From positions 38,607,253-38,671,252 of the forward strand of contig CM075939.1 of assembly GCA_038030265.1 (NCBI GenBank): a DNA stretch of 64,000 bases, given 5' to 3'. Source of the DNA: Corythucha ciliata. Taxonomy: Eukaryota; Arthropoda; Insecta; Hemiptera; Tingidae. Position 1 is the first letter of the stretch. Each line of letters opens with the position of its first letter. The translations under genes were made by a program, and so were the position numbers. The notes beneath the pieces are model-generated. The model was not told where the DNA came from and made no database searches. It saw only the letters and a list, made by a program, of their open reading frames with translations. Positions 57,033 to 64,000 of this stretch are shown here, piece after piece.

Positions 57033-57420
57033 TTGTCTGTCCGAATTTTGAACAATGAGCGATATATTTCAGATGCTCTTTTGAAATATTTGTATACCTA
57101 TAGAAGAACACCTCATTTTATTACAGGTGTGTCACCTGCGGAGCTGTTCTTGGGGAGAACTATCAGATTTCATTTGGAGATGAAACAAAGCAGATTTCAT
57201 GAAGAAACAAAGCATTCTGCGGAAAAAACGTAACGAGGTGCGGTAGAAGAAGAAAAAGAAAGAACATTTGAAATTGGGGAGAAGGTCGCTTTTCGGGAGT
57301 ACTCAGATCGAAAAAGCAAGTGGAGTTTTGGCATCGTATCTTCGAAATGGGGAATCCATTATACAATTCGTTCTGGAGTCATCTCTCACAGGCGCCATGT
57401 GGATCAAATGAGGAAGATTG
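57033..57420 (+). pseudogene. Integrase C-terminal remnant of the mag-like element
   Basis: YRRTPHFITGVSPAELFLGR is a signature of the end of the Ty3/Gypsy integrase core. After an in-frame stop near 57231 the text continues with GEKVAFREY, KWSFGIVSSKWGIHY and HRRHVDQMR, which fits the C-terminal GPY/F-type domain. The region upstream is deleted, so only the tail survives. The polypurine tract and 3' LTR follow directly. Confidence 0.85.
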
Positions 57421-57438
57421 GTCAAGATATCAGTAATT

Positions 57439-57450
57439 AGGGGAGGAGAA
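57439..57450 (+). promoter_or_regulatory. Polypurine tract of the LTR element
   Basis: AGGGGAGGAGAA lies one base before the TGTTGTG start of the 3' LTR, the expected position of the plus-strand primer in LTR retrotransposons. Confidence 0.75.
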
Positions 57451-57492
57451 TTGTTGTGTATTAACTTATGCTTTGATCGTTCAGTTTATTAA

Positions 57493-57627
57493 GGGCCAAT
57501 TTCACCACCGGGAGTTAGGTTGGAGTTACCTAACTCCAACATTGTTTACATAAATAGTGACGCCTTTTTTCAGTTAATTCTGAGTTAACGTAACTCAAAC
57601 CTTAACTCTCGGTGGTGAAATCCACAA
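57493..57627. mobile_element. 135-bp MITE inserted in the 3' LTR
   Basis: The left end GGGCCAATTTCACCACCGG mirrors the right end, which reads GTGGATTTCACCACCGAG in reverse. TAA flanks it at 57490-57492 and 57628-57630. Comparison with the 5' LTR (TTTAT..TAAATGG) confirms that the element is an insertion. TAA suggests PIF/Harbinger, though the right end has lost the GG-start. Confidence 0.82.
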
Positions 57628-57668
57628 TAAATGGTTCATGACAAATACGTGTACGTGAATATATACAA

Positions 57669-59360
57669 AATTTTACCCGTGAATTAGTGATTTCCCTCAA
57701 TTTCAGCCACGAATTAGCGTATTTTGTTAATTTTAGCAACGTAGTAGCGTTTCTAACCCGTGAATTAGCGAATATTGTTAATGTTAGCCACAAATTGACG
57801 TTTTCCGATGTATTAAGTGCAAATTTTCACAATTTTCCATTTTTGACAGGGAATTAGCACTTTTTTACAATTTAGGCTGAAATTTTACCTTTCTCTTAAT
57901 TTCGACCAGGCTAATTACCTATTTTCTCGAAATTAGCCGCAAATTAGCAGATTCTTTTACATTTTAGCACCGCATTAGCAATTTTGTTTTAATTTTAACT
58001 ATAGATTAGCGCTTCAACTGATTTCTAGCCGTAAATCAGTGTTTTTGTTTTTTTTTTTTTTACTTACAGTCATGAATTGGCCGTTTCTCTCGATTTTAGC
58101 CACAAAGTTGCCCTCAGAAGGCGAGAAGGCACGTATTTAAATTAGAAATTTTAACACACTTTATTCACAAATTTATAATTTTCCTCAATTTTAGAGGCGA
58201 ATTAGAGGTTTTTTTCAATTTTAGTTGCGTAGAAGCGTTTCTAACCTGTGAATTCACGATTTTCCTCGTTTATCCTCTAGGAATATCCTCCGTTTTAGCC
58301 ACGAATAGACGTTTTCTTCATTTTCAACTGCTGATTATCCATTTTTCCATCTTTAGCATCGAATTAGGACTTTTTCTCAATTTGAGTTGAAAATTAGTGT
58401 TTCTCTAAAATGTTATAGCCGCGCTAATTAATATTTTTTTCAATTTTAGTCACTTTGTTTTTAGATTTTAGCCCGCATAATAACATTTTTTTCAACTTTC
58501 TGCTATGGATTAGCGCTGTTTCTCTGTTTGAGCCGCGAATCTGTCAGAAGCTATACGGACTTGCGTTTTCTCAATTTCAGCCGCAAATTAGTGATTTTAT
58601 TCATTTTTATATTTGCTAATTAACGTTTTTCCTCAACTTTATCGGCGAATTAGCGATTTTTCTCAACTTCAGCTGTGAAATAGCATTTTCTGATAATTTT
58701 GCAGCGAATTAGCTCGTCTATTCTCTTTTTTAAATGCGAATGGGCGATTTTTCGCCATTCCAGTTGTGAATTTGCCATTTTTGCCCAATTTTATCCCGAA
58801 TTAGCGTTGTCTTTGTCAATATTAGCTGCGACTTTTTTTTTTTCTTGTACAGCCTTGAATTTGTAGCGTGTATTCTCAATTGTAGCCGCGGGCTTGTTCC
58901 AAAAACAACAATTTTGCGTCGATTTCTATATTTTAGCCGTGGAATGGCCGTCTCAACTTTGGTCTGGAAGTTGCATCGTGCGACCACGAATCATCGCTTT
59001 TTCGCCGCTATAGCCACGAGTAATTGCGCTTTTTCCAAGTTTTTGCCGCGTTAGCCAGTTGCAAATGGCCGATCAGTTCATTAATACGGTTGAGGACCTA
59101 CGAAACTTTGGGACGTTTATTTTCTGTATTTTAGCCGTGAATTTTCCGCAAGAAAGCGCGAATTTCCGTATTTGAGCCACCAGAATACTACTCTCGGGGG
59201 ACTCAATCGAATAGTCAGCCCACACTCTTTGCTGACGTCACTTGTAACGTAAGAAAGTGTATGTCGGACATAGACTGAAATTTGTGAAAAAGAGCCAAAT
59301 CGCAGTCCAACCTTTTCACATACCTGCATCCAAAAAATCCTCATTTTTCCGTATTTAATC
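57669..59360 (-). repeat. A-type array, right part of the LTR element's target
   Basis: This continues 53530-53827. Minus-oriented A monomers include the anchors AAAGTTGCCCTCAGAAGG (about 58092) and a decayed GGCTTGTTCCAAAAACAAC (about 58892). It runs into the shared GC-rich terminus at 59361. Confidence 0.8.
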
Positions 59361-59429
59361 TTTTCGGAGGCCCCGTCCGATAAGGGGCAGGGAGCGGTTT
59401 GCCCCCTCGCCCTAACTCGGTACGCTACT
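59361..59429. repeat. GC-rich terminus of the A-array element (CGCTACTG end)
   Basis: Reversed, it reads CAGTAGCGTACCGAG, then GGGCGAGGGGGC and CGGACGGGGCC, matching 1773-1850. The outer flank is TTTAAAAA. The left partner end was not found. Confidence 0.6.
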
Positions 59430-60340
59430 GTTTAAAAAAAGCCACACTTTTCAAAACCAAAATTATTTCCAGCGTAATGGTTTATTTTTAAGAGCAATTT
59501 TGACGGGTCTGGGCAGTTTTCAAAAACAAAATTGTCATGCTAACGACATCGAACGTGTCCGCAAGGAATCAGAAAGAGCCTCGACGCAGGCAGACCACAA
59601 AACGGCTTGACCGACAAAAGCTTGTACGACAAGCTGAACGTTTTGCCACATTTTCCGGGTGGGAATTTTCCCGTAAACGATAAGCAACCCCCACCCCTTC
59701 ATCATTCGGCTGTGAGGCGTTAGGAAAAACCTTTCTCATGTAACGAGAGAAACGGGAATTTTTGCGACATTACAAGATAACGACGAGGAAAGGAATAAAA
59801 TTTATTTTTTCGGTAGCGGATTAACGAGTAAAGACGTTAACGTGACTCTGAGGTCACAGAAATTCTAAAAAAAAAGAGTAGTTGTCACTAACAAATTTTT
59901 CACGCCTCATGGAATATAATATGCTCCGATGGAACGCAGTAGAATCGATCTGATTCAGCCAAATTAATTTTATCTACGGATCGATTTAGTATGTTAATAA
60001 TTCACATATTTATTGCGGATAATTCTTCTTATTCAAAGCGATTTTTTCTGACACGTCAATAAAACGAAGCTAAAGTGAATAATTCAAGGGTATTTTCGAG
60101 TGACGCGTGACGAGAATTTTTAAAGCCCAAGTACACTCACAACGTAAGCAGGCGCTATAAGGTGCCAGTCCCCCAACTCACCCTAGTCCTAAAAAAAACT
60201 CATAAAACTTTGAAAAGATAGAGAAATCAAAGCTCATGCCGAGGTGTGTACCAACAAATTGATACGAGCGGGAGAGATGGAAAGCTGGTTAGGTGGGGGG
60301 GGGGGGGTTCGCGAACTTGAAATAAAAATAGCCAGCGGCA
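59430..60340. other. Non-repetitive DNA downstream of the acidic-protein exon
   Basis: If the gene at 60346-60740 is real, this is the start of its first intron. No acceptor-flanked exon was recognised. A G12 run lies at about 60296-60307. Confidence 0.45.
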
Positions 60341-60345
60341 CTCAC
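60340..60345 (-). other. Consensus 5' splice site
   Basis: GTGAGT on the minus strand directly follows the acidic exon; preceding bases are AAAAAA. It agrees with the consensus at all six intronic positions. Confidence 0.6.
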
Positions 60346-60740
60346 TTTTTTCCCACTGCCACCTCGCCATTCTCCTTCCGCTGCCCAACGTCGCTGTTCT
60401 CATCGTTATTGTCAACAATATCCGCAGAATTTGTACCGGTCCTTTCCTCACTGTCAAGGTCGTCAGGTGGCTCAACCGAGTCTTCAACAACGACGGTTTC
60501 TCTTCCATCACTGTTATCACCGTCGCCGTCACTACTTGTTGATTTTTCAGCGGCAGGCTCGCCGTTCTCAACGGCTGGAGCCTGGTCGCCGTTTTTCAAT
60601 GCCTGTTCAAGTTCATAGTCGAGTTTGCCCAACTCCAGGGAACTCAGAGGAGCCATTGGATCGCCGTCGTTCGTTTCACCGGATTTTCCGTTTTCGACGT
60701 CGTCCCAGGCATTTTTTAACGACCCACTTCCAGCCGACAT
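60346..60740 (-). CDS. First coding exon of an acidic, low-complexity protein
   Basis: The minus frame starts MSAGSGSLKNAWDDVENGK and runs 131 codons plus two bases to a consensus donor, GTGAGT (60345-60340), so the exon ends in phase 2. Without splicing it stops one codon later, which favours the splice reading. The product is rich in Glu, Asp, Ser, Gly and Asn (for example SSDGDGDNSDGRE, VDNNDENSDVG) with a possible short helix (LSSLELGKLDYELEQALKNG). Codon usage and GC content differ from the AT-rich flanks. I do not recognise the family; the rest of the gene was not found. Confidence 0.65.
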
Positions 60741-62550
60741 GGCGTTAACGTGTGGTTATGACAAAGGTCGAGATTAGGGTTTATTCACGCGGGGTGGCGG
60801 GGGTGTTGATGATACGCGCTCGGGGATGAAACTGTATGATCATAGATGAAGCGGTGGTTAGAAAATGCCACCCCTCAATCCGCCCCCTTTTGAGTAGAGC
60901 CACCGCTGCCGCCTCCTTTCAACCCACTTGAATCTGTTGTATGTATTTTTTCTCTCTCACTCATTTTTTATTCAATTTTTTTGATCATGTACGACACTGT
61001 CATTGATCCAATACTTTCAGGTCTTATTGAAAAGAGGGAAGAGGAAGTAGAAACGGTCAACATTTTCTTTGTTGTAATTAACCCAGTCGTCTGCTACGAA
61101 CTGAAGGTGCGTGGAATACTCAAATAGGCGAGTTGTTGACATAGGGCAAATCACAGGTTCAAGTTGGATTTAGGGAATAAATAATTTTTGTTGAATATAT
61201 AGGTAAATGACAGTTTATGAGATGATTTCGCGGTAAATTCCGCTGGCGTTCATGTCACGCCTATTTCTCAACTGAATTCGCCCTCCGCCTCTTTCTTTGT
61301 CATCTCACATTGCTCAAAAGTAAAACTAACAACTTTGATCGTGTTTTTCTCTGGTTTACAAGATGGTGGGGAGAGGGGCATATTTTGTGGTGTGGAAGGG
61401 TTGACGTAACACATCGCTTTCACTTTCAAGGTTCTTGTTCGGAAAAAAGAAATAGTTTCTGAACGTGAAACCCATCGGGATCCGTCTTCTTTCATTCACG
61501 ACTAATCTCAGTACACAACCTTGTCCCTTCTTTCAGAGAAATTGACAAACTTTGTTTTTTACAAATAAGCACTTGATACAAACATATAATAGGAGGGAGG
61601 GGAGACATCAATGACCACATAATTCTGATCAAACAAAGGAAGTAATAGAAATAATGTCAACATTATTATGCTGAAGTGCGTGAGGCTTAATGGACATTTA
61701 AATTCAAGGTCTCACGACACTTTAATTTTTGAATTTAAACTTCCACGAAAGAATTGTGATTTTAAAGGAAATAAATTCGTCTCTAACTTCCGGCTTGTAT
61801 GGAGCAATTAAGACATCCTTTTCCCCTGGGCCAAAGTTGGATTTTCCACCCCTAAAACAGTGCACGGCGAGTATTGATCGAACAACAACTGGCAATTTGA
61901 AGAAAAAAAAATCAAAACTTCTCTCTGTTGGTCAAAGTCTTCTTGTTTTTACCCGATCAGTGAAAGTAAATCAGCTTTCCTTTATCCTCGCTTCAGATGA
62001 GAAGCAGAAAAAAACAACAACATCCGAGCGATTAATGAACGCAGAGAGTTCTCCCTCCTTTCATCCCTTTTCAGACAAGGGTCTTACATAATTTAACGTA
62101 TCTTATTGGCTCACATTTTAAGCGAACACCTTAAAACAAATTCAAAAAACTTGTCAGTTCCTATTTACTTACTCCTATTTAGTCTTTACGAACACATCCT
62201 TCTCCCTCGCGCTCCATCACCGGTTATTTACGCCTATTTTTAGAATCGCGATAACAATCTCTGCCCCCTCAAAAAAAAAGGTCAAAGGACGGAAACTGTA
62301 ATTTCTAAAAATTGATTTCCATTTTAAGGGTGAAAGGATTGAAGATTTTTTTTTTGTGGTGGGGTGAGGTCTGGGGCAAAGGGTGTCATCGTGTTGATTC
62401 AGAGACGGTTTTAAGAATATACTTGAAACGTATTGACATTAGATCTCATTCATCAACTTTTGACATCGACTATCGATGCCTCGGCGGTGGAGGGGGTGGA
62501 GCACCTTCGACTACCCTTTCATCAACATGGAGTGCGGGACAATGGCTGAA
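60741..62550. other. Non-repetitive DNA upstream of the acidic-protein exon
   Basis: About 60741-60920 is GC-richer with CpG sites and a GGGGGCGG box on the minus strand, a plausible promoter region for the minus-strand gene. The rest is AT-rich, with no recognised exon, monomers or transposon ends. Confidence 0.45.
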
Positions 62551-62680
62551 ATTAAGGAAAAACGTCAATCGAGGCTAAAAATAGTACTCATTCACCAGTA
62601 AATGGGGGGGAAAAAACTCTGTGCAACTCCTCTTGGGAAAAACTGGGACTGGACTGGATGGGGTCTACGGGCAGCTTCAC
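62551..62680 (+). repeat. Left copy of a ~1.33-kb direct duplication
   Basis: The blocks ATTAAGGAAAAACGTCAA, TCGAGGCTAAAA, GTAAATGGGGGGG and CTCTGTGCAACTCCTCTTGG, followed by an ACTGGGACTGGACTGGAT block, recur at 63882-64000 in the same order with few changes. The start-to-start distance is about 1331 bp. The second copy is cut by the window end. Confidence 0.85.
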
Positions 62681-62689
62681 TGGCGAAAA

Positions 62690-62895
62690 TATCAGATGCA
62701 CCATTGCCTTTTTGCAGCCTTATGACAGGATCTGGAGGTTAGAATCGCGTCAATACACGGTCATCAGAGAGTAAATTTGCACAGAAACGGCCGCTATCAG
62801 ACTAAAAATAAATATGTGCTAGACTTCTTCCCCCGGAAAGTGATACTTTTGGAGCCAACCTTTAAATTTTAGACCGGAGATTTTAAACGGAACTG
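62690..62895 (+). repeat. Fragment of the dispersed repeat also at 15995 and 1585
   Basis: CACCATTGCCTTTTTGCAG and GAAAGTGATACTTTTGGAGC followed by TTTAAATTTT match 15995-16230. As at 15995, a B-type array follows. Confidence 0.65.
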
Positions 62896-62935
62896 GCCTT
62901 TCACGCTGGGCGAGCTGGGCTAAACACTGCACGGA

Positions 62936-63430
62936 ATTGTGCAGTTTCAAGTGAGCAAATTCTCGCGAATATGGTTCTCTTAGCGAGCAAAACCCATGAA
63001 ATTGGCGTTTTAGTGAGCCAGAGAATCACGACTATGGTTTATGACAGTGTAAAATCCACGCTATTGCAACATTTTTTGAAAGAGGAAACCCCGCGAAACA
63101 AGCCAAGCTGAAACCTACAAAATCGGGGTTTTGGTGAGCTTTTTTTTGAAAGAGGAAACCCCGCGAAACAAGCCAAGCTGAAACCTACAAAATCGGGGTT
63201 TTGGTGAGCTCGCAAAAAAATGGTTATTGGCGAGGAAAACATGAAAAATTGGCGTTTTCGTGTGCCAAATTTGTCTTTGGTTGAGGCATCACCACAACAC
63301 TGGATTTCCAGGCACAAAAATACGCGTTTTTTGAGCCGGACCCTCGAAAATTCGAAAATGTTTTATACCCCACAATGAACAATCGCCGAAATTGGTTTTT
63401 CAGTGAGAAAAATCCGAGAAATAGGTTTAT
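62936..63430 (+). repeat. B-type tandem array
   Basis: Monomers read CCATGAAATTGGCGTTTTAG and GTGAGCCAGA. It includes a recent 70-bp duplication (63071-63210). Confidence 0.8.
63071..63210 (+). repeat. Perfect 70-bp tandem duplication in the B array
   Basis: Two adjacent 70-bp units (63071-63140, 63141-63210), each TTTTTTGAAAGAGG to TTTTGGTGAGCT, are identical apart from a couple of bases at the left edge. It spans two to three B monomers and must be very recent compared with the diverged neighbours. Confidence 0.9.
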
Positions 63431-64000
63431 TAGTGAAGCAAACCAGCTAAAATTGAGAAATAGCGCTGATTCACGTTAAACTTGAGAAATAAATCTCAAT
63501 ATTCGCGGTTGAAATTGACAAATCATACAAATTTGCGGTTTCGCGATGCTAAGTCCGGGCCGAAATTAAGAAAATGCGCTAATTCACGGTTTATAATACT
63601 CTTTTCACGGCTAAAAGTGACAAAATAAATCACTCATAAAAAATCACTCGCATTTGCGGCTAAGATTGAGTAAAAACGCCAATTAACTAAAATTGCTAAA
63701 ATTGAGAAAAGGCTCCAGTTTTCTCGAACCAAGATCACGGTAAACATTGCGAAAAAGTGCTAATTGACCGTTTTTATACATATAACATGGCAAGTTTGTG
63801 GGTACAATTGAGAAAGAGCACAACTTAAGCCCAGCGGGCTAGTTCAGGGTAGAATTGAGAAAAATAACTCATTTTCAGCTAAAATTAAGGAAAAACGTCA
63901 AATCGAGGCTAAAATAGCGCTCATTCACGAGTAAATGGGGGGGATAAAACTCTGTGCAACTCCTCTTGGGAAAAACTGGGACTGGACTGGATGGGGTCTA
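63431..64000 (+). repeat. A-type array, then right copy of the 1.33-kb duplication
   Basis: Plus-oriented A monomers (GCTAAAATTGAGAAATAGCG style) start about 63445. The final 119 bases (63882-64000) repeat 62551-62680. The feature continues beyond the window. Confidence 0.8.

Larger units (their letters stand above)
53828..57668 (+). mobile_element. Decayed mag-like Ty3/Gypsy element with ~79-bp LTRs and six nested insertions
   Basis: Both LTRs start TGTTGTGTATTAAC and end GTGAATATATA(C/A)AA. AATTT flanks the element at 53823-53827 and 57669-57673. With insertions removed each LTR is about 79 bp, close to the known 77 bp of Bombyx mori mag. TGGCTAACGAGG after the 5' LTR is a possible primer site and AGGGGAGGAGAA before the 3' LTR is a polypurine tract. 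Gag (56117-56998) and an integrase tail (57033-57420) remain; protease, reverse transcriptase, RNase H and the integrase core are deleted. The 5' LTR holds insertions at 53845, 54633 and 54787, the 3' LTR one at 57493. Confidence 0.88.

Noticed and set aside
60244..60748. Ser/Arg-rich plus-strand frames opposite the acidic exon
   Set aside because: Shadows of the minus-strand exon; only the minus strand has a good ATG exon with a consensus donor.

Overview
The window looks like eukaryotic nuclear DNA, most likely from an invertebrate and probably an arthropod. The reasons are a small spliced gene with a 70-bp intron and AATAAA, a C2H2 zinc-finger reading frame, a first coding exon ending in a consensus GTGAGT donor, a mag-type Ty3/Gypsy retrotransposon with ~79-bp LTRs, and many hAT and PIF/Harbinger-type miniature elements. 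There is no operon-like gene packing. I cannot name the species; a hemipteran such as a whitefly is only a guess.

Most of the window (by eye well over half) is old, degenerate, short-period tandem repeat. I separate six families. A (~30 bp, core TAAAATTGAGAAAAA): 1851-3850, 5510-8180, 11320-12310, 13030-14390, 17500-19060, 22830-25540, 26491-27745, 49080-50000, 51880-52620, 53530-53827 continuing at 57669-59360, and 63431-64000. B (~30 bp, core AAATTGGTTTT..GTGAGC): 3851-4960, 16740-16925, 41540-42200, 44251-44410, 62936-63430. C (~30 bp, core GTCAGTTT..GCCATTTTTAGGGC): 32200-32790, 37818-39410, 43491-44250, 48200-48620, 51056-51720. D (~21 bp, core AACTGTCAATTTCGTCC): 33890-34830, 50441-51055. 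E (~19 bp, core AACCACAAAAAG): 15165-15800. F (~31 bp, core GCGAAATTGCAAGTTT): 40270-43200. Arrays of one family lie in both orientations and share flanking sequence, so they look like dispersed copies of array-bearing transposons. One A array sits inside a hAT-type element with an exact 8-bp target duplication (12541-14437), and one C array sits between matching termini (48083-48904).

The clearest transposon structure is a nest at 53828-57668. A decayed mag-like LTR element lies in an A array with 5-bp duplications. Its 5' LTR was hit by a 5'-truncated non-LTR retrotransposon (12-bp duplication), a PIF/Harbinger-like MITE and a 1279-bp hAT element, which itself contains a second MITE copy, a foldback and a long-TIR element. 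Its 3' LTR holds another MITE.

Gene-like content is sparse. (1) A near-identical pair of small minus-strand genes (35329-35584 and 37100-37355), each with TATA box, signal peptide, one 70-bp intron and AATAAA, would encode a 61-aa precursor of a Gly-rich, two-Cys secreted peptide of no family I recognise. They lie in a 1.2-kb direct duplication flanking a dispersed ~570-bp A-tailed element that recurs at 44735. (2) A 116-aa four-finger C2H2 protein lies at 52955-53305. (3) The first coding exon of an acidic, probably disordered protein lies on the minus strand at 60346-60740. (4) A tRNA-like Pol III module sits in a 371-bp unit bounded by 23-bp direct repeats (33370-33763).

The longer apparently single-copy stretches (1-1584, 8181-11240, 19138-22600, 27746-31740, 45319-47450, 59430-62550) are AT-rich and punctuated by poly-G/poly-C runs. 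I see no convincing exons in them; they could be intergenic or intronic.
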